A stretch of 37,462 nt of DNA from Actinomycetes bacterium (GTDB lineage Bacteria; Actinomycetota; Actinomycetes; Actinomycetales; Microbacteriaceae): positions 1 through 37,462 of the forward strand of contig JAEYZI010000033.1 in NCBI GenBank assembly GCA_023428065.1, written 5' to 3'. The translations under genes were made by a program, and so were the position numbers. Positions 7,933-17,116 of this stretch are shown piece by piece. A model generated the notes under the pieces. That model saw nothing but the letters and a program-made list of their open reading frames with translations, searched no databases and had not been told where the DNA came from. How positions within the stretch are numbered: position 1 is the stretch's first letter; each line of letters begins with the position of its first letter.

Positions 7933-9240
7933 ATGGTGCGGAACATCCAGGGGGAGGGCCCCCAGCATATGGACGCCCTCGAGGGCGACGGCGACGCCGC
8001 CCTCGCGTCGGCTCTGCCCGAGAGCCTCACCGTGTCGATCGAGCTCCCCGCCGAGCAGCACGAGCTTCCGGAGGACGAGCAGCAGGTGGCGCTCGACGAG
8101 GTCGTGGCGACCCCCGCATCCGTCGCGCCCGTCGTCGAGGCGACCGGTGCCGGCACGGTCACGATCGAGGTCGTCTCCGACATCGTGCACGTGGCCGACG
8201 AGGAGGCCGTGCCGACCGCCGAGAACCCCGTCGTGCCGCTTCCCGTCGACGACGAGCTGTACTCGCGGCGGGAACGCAAGCGCGGGGTGGCGTCGACGCC
8301 TGAGCCCTCCGCGATGCTCACGGCCGACCGGCTGCTCGAGCCCAAGCGCAATCGCAACGCCCCCGAGGGCGTGTGGCCGGCGTTCGTCTACGCGAGCACC
8401 CTGCACCTCGTGAACCTCGGGGACTCCCCTCAGGTGCGCGAGCGCAAGGCACTCGACGCCCGCATCGGCAAGCGCCTCGAGGGCGGCACGCGGTTCGTGC
8501 CCGTGCTCACCCGCAAGGGCGGCGTCGGCAAGACGACGGTCACGACGCTGCTCGGGATGGCGCTCGCCGACGTGCGGGAAGACCGGATCATCGCGGTCGA
8601 CGCGAACCCCGACCGCGGCACCCTGTCCGAGCGCGTCGCCCGCCAGACGCGGTCAACCGTCCGCGACATCGTCACGCACGCGGCGGCGATCAAGGACTTC
8701 AGCGAGTTCTCGTCGCACGTCTCGCGCGACGAGACGCGGCTCGACGTGCTCGCCTCCGACACCGACCCGCTGCTGTCGGAGGCCTTCGACGAGAACGACT
8801 ACAACGTCGTCGCCGACCTCGTGTCGCGGTACTACTCGATCTGTCTCACCGACTGCGGCACCGGCATCGTGCACTCCGTCATGCGCGCGACGCTGCAGCG
8901 CGCCGACGGCATCGTCGTCGTCTCGGGCGGCAGCGTCGACGAGGCGCGGCTCGCATCCGAGACCCTCACATGGCTCGAGGCCAACAACTACGGGGAGCTC
9001 GTGCGCAACGCGGTCGTCGCGATCAACACCGCGACGCACGGCACCAACCTCGTCAAGCTCGACGAGATCGACGCGCACTTCGCCTCCCGTGTGCGGGCCG
9101 TCGTGCGGATGCCGTACGACCCCGAGCTCGCGGCGGGCTCCGTCGTGCGCTGGAGCAAGCTCAAGCCCTTCACCCGTTCGTCGGCGCGCGACCTCGCGGC
9201 GCTCGTGATGGACGGCCTCCCGACGACCCGGACCGTGTGA
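7933..9240 (+). CDS. MinD/EspI-like ATPase with long acidic N-terminus
   Basis: The 435-residue product has about 170 N-terminal residues that are acidic and Ala/Pro/Val rich, likely disordered. A MinD-type ATPase domain follows: VLTRKGGVGKTTVTTLLGMA (Lys195 and Lys200), then IIAVDANPDRGTLSERV and YSICLTDCGTG. The DANPDRGTL sequence resembles MinD-like proteins of actinobacterial ESX loci (EspI, Rv3876), but no type VII secretion genes are in the window. It follows pyc by 10 nt and precedes def by 10 nt, so it is probably in the same transcript. ATG 7933 has AGGG 8 nt upstream. ATG 7969, with GGGAGG at 7952-7957, is an equally good start and would shorten the disordered end by 12 residues. 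The partner and function are unknown. Confidence 0.85.
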   Translation: MVRNIQGEGPQHMDALEGDGDAALASALPESLTVSIELPAEQHELPEDEQQVALDEVVATPASVAPVVEATGAGTVTIEVVSDIVHVADEEAVPTAENPVVPLPVDDELYSRRERKRGVASTPEPSAMLTADRLLEPKRNRNAPEGVWPAFVYASTLHLVNLGDSPQVRERKALDARIGKRLEGGTRFVPVLTRKGGVGKTTVTTLLGMALADVREDRIIAVDANPDRGTLSERVARQTRSTVRDIVTHAAAIKDFSEFSSHVSRDETRLDVLASDTDPLLSEAFDENDYNVVADLVSRYYSICLTDCGTGIVHSVMRATLQRADGIVVVSGGSVDEARLASETLTWLEANNYGELVRNAVVAINTATHGTNLVKLDEIDAHFASRVRAVVRMPYDPELAAGSVVRWSKLKPFTRSSARDLAALVMDGLPTTRTV

Positions 9241-9250
9241 CACACCCGAG

Positions 9251-9748
9251 ATGACCGAACGACAGATCCGCCTCTTCGGCGACCCCGTGCTCCGCTCGAA
9301 GACGGACCCCATCGCCGACCCCGGCGACCCGCGCGTGCGCGCCCTCGTCGAGGACCTCGTCGACAGCGTGCGACCGCCCGGCCGCGCGGGCGTCGCCGCG
9401 ACCCAGATCGGCGTCGGCCTGCGCGCCTTCAGCGTCAACATCGACGGCGCGATCTCGTACGTCATCAACCCCGTGCTCGAGGTGGCGGGGGAGCCTGAGC
9501 TCGTCGACGAGGGCTGCCTCTCGGTGCCGGGCTTCTACTTCCCGCGCCTGCGCTACCCCTGGGCGCGCGTCACGGGCGTCGACGTCGACGGCAACCCCGT
9601 CGTGCTCGAAGGCGAGGGCCTCATGGCGCAGGCGCTCCAGCACGAGTGCGACCACCTCGACGGCAAGCTCTACATCGAGGGCCTCGAGCCGGACACCAAG
9701 CGCGAGGCGATGCGCGCCATCCGCCAGGCCGACTGGTTCCAGCGCTGA
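9251..9748 (+). CDS. def: Peptide deformylase
   Basis: The enzyme removes the formyl group from N-terminal Met of nascent proteins using a catalytic metal. All three family motifs are present in the 165 residues: a variant of motif 1, AGVAATQIGVG with Q52 (canonical GxGLAAxQ), EGCLSVPG with metal ligand C89, and QHECDHLDG with H131, E132 and H135. The motif 1 variant and Thr51 in place of the usual Pro point to one of the divergent actinobacterial paralogues. The start has no strong Shine-Dalgarno sequence, and translation may be coupled to the ATPase gene ending 10 nt earlier. A strong hairpin follows the stop. Confidence 0.94.
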   Translation: MTERQIRLFGDPVLRSKTDPIADPGDPRVRALVEDLVDSVRPPGRAGVAATQIGVGLRAFSVNIDGAISYVINPVLEVAGEPELVDEGCLSVPGFYFPRLRYPWARVTGVDVDGNPVVLEGEGLMAQALQHECDHLDGKLYIEGLEPDTKREAMRAIRQADWFQR

Positions 9749-9752
9749 CACG

Positions 9753-9786
9753 AGGAGGGCCGGTCGCTCGCGCGGCCAGCCCTCCT
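9753..9786. terminator. Bidirectional terminator between def and the acyl-CoA ligase gene
   Basis: AGGAGGGC (9753-9760) pairs perfectly with GCCCTCCT (9779-9786). After one mismatch a further five base pairs (9762-9766 with 9773-9777) close a short loop. It lies between two convergent genes. Confidence 0.65.
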
Positions 9787-9821
9787 GTGCGGCACCGCGG
9801 ATCATCGCAGCGCCGGACGAC

Positions 9822-11645
9822 TCAACGCAGGGAGATGCCCTCCGTCACGGGGGCGCCCGAGTAGAGCTCCTCGATGACGGGCGCGAAGTCCTTGAGGATG
9901 ACGTTGCGCTTGATCGAGAGCTTCGGCGTGAGGTGCCCGCTCGCCTCCGTGAACTCGATGTCGAGGATCTTGAACTTGCGGATCGACTCGGCGCGCGACA
10001 CCTTCGCGTTCGCCACGTCGATCGCACGCTGGACCTCGGCGATCACCTTGGGGTTGCGGGCGGCCTCCGCGAGACTCATGTCGCCGGCCTCGCCGTTGTT
10101 GTTGAGCCACACGGGCAGCATCTCGGTGTCGAGCGTGACGAGGGCCGAGATGAACGGCTTCTGGTCGCCGACGACGACGACCTGGCCCACGATCGGGTTC
10201 GCGCGGATCGGGTCCTCGAGTCCCGCGGGGGCGACGTTCTTGCCGCCCGCGGACACGATGATCTCCTTCTTGCGGCCCGTGATCGTGAGGTAGCCCTCGT
10301 CGTCGAGCGAGCCGATGTCGCCGGTGTGGAACCACTCGCCGGTGAAGACCTCGGCGGTCGCCTCGGGCTTGTTCCAGTAGCCCGCGAAGACGTCGACGCC
10401 CTTCACGAGCACCTCGCCGTCGTCGGCGATCTTGATGCCGACGCCCGGCAGCGGGGTGCCGACGGTGCCGATCTTGAACTTGGAGACGACGTTGACCGTG
10501 GCGGGAGCCGTCGTCTCGGTGAGGCCGTAGCCCTCGAGGATCTTGACCCCGAGGCTGCGGAAGAAGTGACCCAGGTGCATGCCGAGCGGCGCGGAACCGG
10601 AGACGGCGTACTTGACGTTGCCTCCCATGGCGGCGCGGAGCTTCGACAGCACGAGCTTGTCGAAGACCGCGAACTGCAGCTTGAGGCCGAGCGGGACCTT
10701 GCCGGCGTCGAGGGCCTTCGAGTGCTCGATGGCGACCTGGGCGGCCTTCTGGAAGATCTTGCCCTTGCCTCCGGCCTCGGCCTTCTGCTCGGCCGAGTTG
10801 TAGACCTTCTCGAACACGCGCGGGACGGCGAGGAGGAACGACGGCTTGAAGCTGCCGAGTGCGGGAAGGAGCTGCTTGGTGTCGGCCTGGTGGCCGACCT
10901 TCACGCCCGCGTGCACCGACATGATCGAGATGAAGCGCGCGAAGACGTGCGCCGTCGTGATGAAGAGGAGGGTCGAGGCGCCCGGCGCCGTCACCTCCTT
11001 CATCGCGACCGCCGCGTTGCGCGACAGGTCGACGAAGTTGGCGTGGGTGAGGATGCAGCCCTTCGGGGTCCCCGTCGAACCCGAGGTGTAGATGAGCGTC
11101 GCGAGGTCGGAACCCTTCGCGACGGTGCGGGCATCCTCGACCTCGGCGTCTCTGATGCCGCTGCCGGCATCCACGAGCTTCTCGAGGTCGCCGAGGTGCA
11201 TCTGCCACACCTTGCCGATGCCCGGGAGGTCGGCGCGCACCTCGTCGAAGCGCGCGAAGTGCTCCGCGTTCTCGACGATGAGAGCGGACGCACCGGAGTC
11301 GGTGAGGATGTAGGCGATCTGCGACGGCGACGAGGTCTCGTAGATGGGGACGAGCACGGCGCCGGCGAAGGCGGCCGCGAAGTCGACGAGGGTCCACTCG
11401 TAGCGGGTGCGGCAGATGAAGCCGATCTTGTCGCCCGGCTTCACCCCCGCGGCGATGAAGCCCTTCGCGAGGGCGACGACCTGCCGGTGGAACTCGGCGG
11501 TCGTCACGTCCTCCCAGCCGCCGTCGGCGGTGGGCAGGGCGAACAGCGGGGCGTCGGGCGTCTGCGCGACACGGTCGACCAGCAGCGTGGAAAGCGTCGC
11601 ATCCGGGTCCGCGGGGACAACAGCAGGGACGTAGATCTCGTTCAC
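9822..11645 (-). CDS. fadD15: Long-chain fatty acyl-CoA ligase (AMP-forming, FadD15 type)
   Basis: The enzyme adenylates a fatty acid and transfers it to CoA for lipid synthesis or degradation. The 607-residue protein has the ANL-superfamily phosphate-binding loop YTSGSTGTPKG (186-196), the adenine motif EGYGLTETTAP, the hinge-region WFHTGDIG and the GRKKEIIVSAGGKN catalytic-lysine region. Length and overall sequence fit FadD15, a long-chain ligase. The start is GTG at 11645 with AAGGAGC about 5 nt upstream on the minus strand. It is divergent from the ROK kinase and convergent with def. The position before plsC and aroG matches M. tuberculosis Rv2187. Chain-length preference cannot be read from sequence. 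Confidence 0.92.
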   Translation of the reverse strand: MNEIYVPAVVPADPDATLSTLLVDRVAQTPDAPLFALPTADGGWEDVTTAEFHRQVVALAKGFIAAGVKPGDKIGFICRTRYEWTLVDFAAAFAGAVLVPIYETSSPSQIAYILTDSGASALIVENAEHFARFDEVRADLPGIGKVWQMHLGDLEKLVDAGSGIRDAEVEDARTVAKGSDLATLIYTSGSTGTPKGCILTHANFVDLSRNAAVAMKEVTAPGASTLLFITTAHVFARFISIMSVHAGVKVGHQADTKQLLPALGSFKPSFLLAVPRVFEKVYNSAEQKAEAGGKGKIFQKAAQVAIEHSKALDAGKVPLGLKLQFAVFDKLVLSKLRAAMGGNVKYAVSGSAPLGMHLGHFFRSLGVKILEGYGLTETTAPATVNVVSKFKIGTVGTPLPGVGIKIADDGEVLVKGVDVFAGYWNKPEATAEVFTGEWFHTGDIGSLDDEGYLTITGRKKEIIVSAGGKNVAPAGLEDPIRANPIVGQVVVVGDQKPFISALVTLDTEMLPVWLNNNGEAGDMSLAEAARNPKVIAEVQRAIDVANAKVSRAESIRKFKILDIEFTEASGHLTPKLSIKRNVILKDFAPVIEELYSGAPVTEGISLR

Positions 11646-11688
11646 GGCAGCTCCTTCGGTACCGGAAAAGGGTTCGGGCTAGCACTCC

Positions 11689-11694
11689 ACTGTA
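11689..11694 (-). promoter_or_regulatory. -10 element of the acyl-CoA ligase gene
   Basis: TACAGT on the minus strand lies 43 nt before the GTG. With initiation about 7 nt downstream this leaves a leader of about 36 nt with a good Shine-Dalgarno sequence. No clear -35 is visible. Confidence 0.4.
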
Positions 11695-11757
11695 ACCCGG
11701 CGCGTCCCCCATCTGCGCCGCCCGCATCGTGGAGCGCCGCCGCGGGGTCCCGCTCGA

Positions 11758-11763
11758 TAGACT
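11758..11763 (+). promoter_or_regulatory. -10 element of the ROK kinase gene (probably leaderless)
   Basis: TAGACT ends 8 nt before the GTG at 11772, and no Shine-Dalgarno sequence lies between. The mRNA would begin at or next to the start codon. Confidence 0.45.
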
Positions 11764-11771
11764 CGGCGCTC

Positions 11772-12722
11772 GTGCATGCCATCGGAATCGACATCGGCGG
11801 AACGAAGATCGCGGGCGGCCTCGTCGCCGAGGACGGCACGATCGTCCGGCAGGAGCGCCGGCCCACCCCCTCGGGCGACGGAGCCGAGATCATCCGGGCC
11901 GTCGTCGAGGTCGTGGAGAGCCTGCGCGAGGGCGACGTGACGGCCGTGGGCGTCGCGGCGCCCGGGTTCATCGACGCCGAGCAGTCGACCGTCTACTACA
12001 CGCCCAACATCCCGTGGCGGAGCGAGCCGCTGCGTGCCGACCTCTCGGCCCAGCTCCCGGGCCTCGAGATCACGATCGACAACGACGCCAACGCCGCCGG
12101 CTGGGCGGAGTTCCGGTTCGGCGCGGGGCGCGGCTACCACGACATGACGCTCCTCACGATCGGCACGGGCGTCGGCGGCGCGATCGTCGCGGACGGGCGC
12201 CTCCTGCGGGGCGGGTTCGGCACGGCCGCGGAGATCGGCCACATGCGCGTCGTCCCGGGCGGGCTCCCGTGCGGGTGCGGTCAGCGCGGCTGCATCGAGC
12301 AGTACGGCTCGGGCCGCGCGCTCCTGCGCATCGCGAACGAGATCGCCGACCAGCGCGGGATCGGTCAGGCGCTCGCGTCCGCGCGCGCGGAGCACGGCGA
12401 GCTCGACGGCCACCTCGTCTACGAGCTCATCCTCGCCGAGGACCCCGGCGCGCTCTTCGCGCTCCGCGAGCTCGGCGGATGGCTGGGGCAGGCGGCCGCG
12501 TCGCTCAGCGCCGTGCTCGACCCGCAGGTGTTCGTGTTCGGCGGCGGCGTCGCAGCGGCCGGGGAGCTACTGCTCGACCCGATCCGCGAGGCGTACCTCG
12601 CGCACCTGCCCGCGCGCGGCTTCCACCCGGAGCCCGCGTTCGCGACCGCCGAGCTCGTCAACGACGCGGGCGTCGTGGGCGCCGCCGACATCGCCCGCAC
12701 GCACGCGGCGCGGAGCGCGTGA
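11772..12722 (+). CDS. ROK-family sugar kinase (probable glucokinase)
   Basis: This 316-residue kinase phosphorylates a hexose, most likely glucose, with ATP. Seen are the N-terminal phosphate motif GIDIGGTKIAGGL (residues 5-17), catalytic Asp105 in IDNDANAAG, the second phosphate loop TIGTGVGGAIV, sugar-binding E154 and H157, and the ROK zinc motif CGCGQRGC (C167, C169, C174). An adenosine-motif glycine run FVFGGGVAAAGE lies near the C-terminus. The frame is open far upstream, but that part is antisense to the ligase gene. GTG at 11772 begins at the conserved start of the fold. All catalytic and zinc residues are present, so it should be an enzyme rather than a repressor, and there is no N-terminal HTH. 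The substrate is inferred from the family. Confidence 0.9.
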   Translation: MHAIGIDIGGTKIAGGLVAEDGTIVRQERRPTPSGDGAEIIRAVVEVVESLREGDVTAVGVAAPGFIDAEQSTVYYTPNIPWRSEPLRADLSAQLPGLEITIDNDANAAGWAEFRFGAGRGYHDMTLLTIGTGVGGAIVADGRLLRGGFGTAAEIGHMRVVPGGLPCGCGQRGCIEQYGSGRALLRIANEIADQRGIGQALASARAEHGELDGHLVYELILAEDPGALFALRELGGWLGQAAASLSAVLDPQVFVFGGGVAAAGELLLDPIREAYLAHLPARGFHPEPAFATAELVNDAGVVGAADIARTHAARSA

Positions 12723-12744
12723 CGCGCGCGGCATCCGTCGCCCC

Positions 12745-12750
12745 TAGACT
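12745..12750 (+). promoter_or_regulatory. -10 element of the plsC-like gene
   Basis: TAGACT, identical to the hexamer before the ROK kinase, lies 36 nt before the GTG at 12787 in a 64-nt gap. Confidence 0.4.
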
Positions 12751-12786
12751 CGGACGGCGGGTCCCAGGTGCGAAGGGAAGGGTGAC

Positions 12787-13479
12787 GTGTTCTACCTGTT
12801 CCTGAAGAACGTGATCGTCGGCCCGTTCCTGCTCTCCGTGTTCCGGCCCTGGACCAAGGGCCTCGAGAACGTTCCACCGAAGGGCGCCGTCATCTTCGCG
12901 AGCAACCACCTCTCCTTCATGGATTCGATCTTCCTGCCGCTCGTCGTCGACCGGCAGATCCGATTCCTCGCCAAGAGCGAGTACTTCACGGGACGCGGCA
13001 TCCGCGGCCGCATCATCCGCTGGTTCTTCCTCGGGGTCGGGCAGCTGCCGATCGACCGCTCGGGGGGCAAGGCCTCCGAGGCATCGCTCAACACGGGACT
13101 CGACCACCTCGCATCCGGCGGCTGGCTCGGCATCTACCCCGAGGGCACGCGCAGCCACGACGGACGGCTCTACCGCGGCCGCACGGGCATCGCGCGCATG
13201 GTGCTCGAGGCGGGCGTGCCCGTCGTGCCCGTCGCGATGATCGACACCGAGAAGGTCATGCCGGTCGGGGTGAAGCTGCCCAAGGTGCGCCGCGTGGGCG
13301 TCGTATTCGGCGAGCCGCTCGACTTCTCCCGGTTCGCCGGCATGGAGGGCGACCGCTTCGTGCTGCGTTCGATCACCGACGAGATCATGTACGAGCTCTC
13401 GCACCTGAGCGGACAGGAGTACGTCGACGTGTACGCGTCGAGCGTCAAGGGCCGCCCCCAGGCCGGCACGGGCGACTGA
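12787..13479 (+). CDS. plsC: 1-acyl-sn-glycerol-3-phosphate acyltransferase family
   Basis: PlsC-type enzymes acylate lysophosphatidic acid at sn-2 to give phosphatidic acid. The 230-residue protein has the NHxxxxD catalytic motif (NHLSFMD, H41 and D46) and the substrate motif EGTRS (119-123), plus a later VPVVPVAM motif. A hydrophobic N-terminal helix (FYLFLKNVIVGPFLLSVF) suggests membrane attachment. GTG at 12787 has a purine-rich AAGGGAAGGG immediately upstream. The M. tuberculosis homologue at the same relative position is Rv2182c. Such paralogues may also act on other lysophospholipids, so the exact acceptor is open. Confidence 0.92.
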   Translation: MFYLFLKNVIVGPFLLSVFRPWTKGLENVPPKGAVIFASNHLSFMDSIFLPLVVDRQIRFLAKSEYFTGRGIRGRIIRWFFLGVGQLPIDRSGGKASEASLNTGLDHLASGGWLGIYPEGTRSHDGRLYRGRTGIARMVLEAGVPVVPVAMIDTEKVMPVGVKLPKVRRVGVVFGEPLDFSRFAGMEGDRFVLRSITDEIMYELSHLSGQEYVDVYASSVKGRPQAGTGD

Positions 13480-13520
13480 CCGCCGTCGGGCGGGCGTCGG
13501 CGGCCGCATGCGCGCTCGGC

Positions 13521-13526
13521 TAGGCT
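13521..13526 (+). promoter_or_regulatory. -10 element before aroG
   Basis: TAGGCT lies 58 nt before the aroG GTG and exactly 6 nt before an out-of-frame ATG at 13533, so the mRNA may start at that ATG. Confidence 0.45.
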
Positions 13527-13532
13527 GATCCG

Positions 13533-13688
13533 ATGGGCCCTCGCGCCCGCAGCAGAACGCCCACCCGACCCAGAGGAACCTCCCGTGGTAGACCCGTCCG
13601 AGACCGTTGTGCAGGCAGATCCCTCCGTGATCGCCGGTCTCGACTATTGGCGCGGACTGCCGATCAAGCAGCAGCCGGAGTGGCCTGA
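13533..13688 (+). CDS. Possible leaderless upstream ORF overlapping the aroG start
   Basis: This 51-codon frame (ATG 13533, TGA 13686-13688) runs in a different frame from aroG and spans its GTG start. The peptide is Arg rich (starting MGPRARSRTPTRPRG) and resembles nothing I know. Interest comes from position only: its ATG sits 6 nt after TAGGCT, the spacing seen for probable leaderless genes here. It could couple or dampen aroG translation, or be chance in G+C-rich DNA. It is not enriched in Trp, Phe or Tyr, so it is not a classic attenuator peptide. Confidence 0.25.
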   Translation: MGPRARSRTPTRPRGTSRGRPVRDRCAGRSLRDRRSRLLARTADQAAAGVA

Positions 13689-14955
13689 CCCGGAGGCCGT
13701 GGCAGCGGCGTCCGCGGAGCTCGCGACCCTGCCGCCGCTCGTGTTCGCGGGCGAGATCGACATCCTGCGCGAGCGCCTCGCTCGCGCGGCGCGCGGCGAG
13801 TCGTTCCTCCTGCAGGGCGGTGACTGCGCCGAGACCTTCGCGGGTGCCACCGCCGACCAGATCCGCAACCGGGTGAAGACCCTCCTGCAGATGGCGGTCG
13901 TGCTCACCTACGGCGCCTCGATGCCGATCGTCAAGATGGGCCGCATGGCGGGCCAGTTCGCGAAGCCGCGCTCGAGCGACTTCGAGACGCGCGGCGACGT
14001 CACCCTGCCCGCCTACCGCGGCGACATCGTCAACGGCTACGACTTCACCGCCGAGTCGCGTCAGGCCGACCCGGCACGCCTCGTGCAGGGCTACCACACG
14101 GCCGCGTCGACCCTCAACCTCATCCGCGCCTTCACGCAGGGCGGCTTCGCCGACCTGCGCCAGGTGCACTCCTGGAACAAGGGCTTCGCGTCGAACCCCG
14201 CGAACCAGCGCTACGAGGGTCTCGCGAAGGAGATCGACCGCGCCATCCGCTTCATGGAGGCCGCAGGCGCCGACTTCGACGAGCTCAAGCGCGTCGAGTT
14301 CTACACCTCGCACGAGGGGCTGCTCATGGACTACGAGCGCCCCATGACGCGCATCGACTCGCGCAACGGCACGCCCGTCAACACCTCGGCCCACTTCCTG
14401 TGGGTGGGGGAGCGCACACGCGACCTCGACGGAGCGCACATCGACTACTTCTCGCGCATCCGCAACCCCATCGGCGTGAAGCTCGGCGCGACGACGAGCG
14501 TCTCCGACATGGAGAAGCTCATCGACAAGCTCGACCCCGAGCGCGAGCCCGGCCGCCTCACCTTCATCACCCGGATGGGCGCCGGCAAGATCCGCGAGGC
14601 GCTGCCGCCGCTGCTCGAGGCGATCAAGGGCATGGACGCGACTCCGCTGTGGGTCACCGACCCCATGCACGGCAACGGCATGACGACCGCGACGGGCTAC
14701 AAGACGCGGCGCTTCGACGACGTCGTCGACGAGGTGCGGGGTTTCTTCGAGGCCCACCGTCACGCGGGCACGCACCCGGGCGGCATCCACGTGGAGCTCA
14801 CCGGCGACGACGTCACCGAGTGCCTCGGCGGGTCCGAGATGATCGACGAGGCGACGCTCGCGACGAAGTACGAGTCGCTGTGCGACCCCCGCCTCAACCA
14901 CATGCAGTCGCTCGAGCTCGCGTTCCTCGTGGCCGAGGAGCTCACGGCGCGCTAG
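13585..14955 (+). CDS. aroG: Class II 3-deoxy-7-phosphoheptulonate (DAHP) synthase
   Basis: The enzyme condenses phosphoenolpyruvate and erythrose 4-phosphate, the first step of the shikimate pathway to aromatic amino acids. The 456-residue sequence is typical of class II DAHP synthases throughout: YWRGLPIKQQPEWPD near the N-terminus, LLQGGDCAETF with the metal-binding Cys, RMAGQFAKPRS, RGDIVNGYDF, then HFLWVGERTR and DPMHGNG. Class II enzymes in actinobacteria are usually feedback-controlled by combinations of aromatic amino acids, sometimes with chorismate mutase. The GTG at 13585 has AGAGGAA at 13572-13578. A strong hairpin lies after the stop. Rv2178c is the counterpart in M. tuberculosis. 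Confidence 0.96.
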   Translation: MVDPSETVVQADPSVIAGLDYWRGLPIKQQPEWPDPEAVAAASAELATLPPLVFAGEIDILRERLARAARGESFLLQGGDCAETFAGATADQIRNRVKTLLQMAVVLTYGASMPIVKMGRMAGQFAKPRSSDFETRGDVTLPAYRGDIVNGYDFTAESRQADPARLVQGYHTAASTLNLIRAFTQGGFADLRQVHSWNKGFASNPANQRYEGLAKEIDRAIRFMEAAGADFDELKRVEFYTSHEGLLMDYERPMTRIDSRNGTPVNTSAHFLWVGERTRDLDGAHIDYFSRIRNPIGVKLGATTSVSDMEKLIDKLDPEREPGRLTFITRMGAGKIREALPPLLEAIKGMDATPLWVTDPMHGNGMTTATGYKTRRFDDVVDEVRGFFEAHRHAGTHPGGIHVELTGDDVTECLGGSEMIDEATLATKYESLCDPRLNHMQSLELAFLVAEELTAR

Positions 14956-15006
14956 TCATGCCGCTGTCGCGTCGACGCTGAGGTCGTGCCTCGGCGTCGG
15001 CGGAGG

Positions 15007-15057
15007 CGATCCGGATCCGCGATCCATGAGACGGGAATGTCTCGCGGATCCGGATCG
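15007..15057. terminator. Long inverted repeat between convergent aroG and the PASTA kinase
   Basis: CGATCCGGATCCGCGA (15007-15022) pairs perfectly over 16 bp with TCGCGGATCCGGATCG (15042-15057). GAGAC (15028-15032) and GTCTC (15039-15043) can form an alternative inner stem. Extra pairing GGAGG...CCTCC lies outside. It sits between two convergent genes and most likely stops transcription from both sides. Confidence 0.7.
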
Positions 15058-15092
15058 TCACCGCCTCCTCGCGCGAGTTCCGCGGAGATCGA

Positions 15093-17042
<1,950 letters not shown>

Positions 17043-17048
17043 CCTCCG

Positions 17049-17054
17049 AGTGTA
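17049..17054 (-). promoter_or_regulatory. -10 element of the PASTA kinase gene (leaderless)
   Basis: TACACT on the minus strand is followed by CGGAGG (6 nt) and then the GTG at 17042. The purines touch the start codon, too close for a Shine-Dalgarno sequence, so initiation at the G of GTG is the simplest reading. Confidence 0.55.
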
Positions 17055-17116
17055 GGAGGGCAGGCTGTGCGCCCCCGGCCGCCACGCGGCCTCGGGGACC
17101 GTCTCGAGCGGCTCCG

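Noticed and set aside
7933..9240. Part of a type VII (ESX) secretion locus
   Set aside because: Only the MinD-like ATPase resembles ESX-associated proteins; no EccC, EccB, EccD, WXG100 or mycosin genes are in the window.
9933..11771. Long open upstream extension of the ROK kinase frame
   Set aside because: It lies antisense to the well-supported acyl-CoA ligase gene, and ROK homology starts only at the GTG at 11772.
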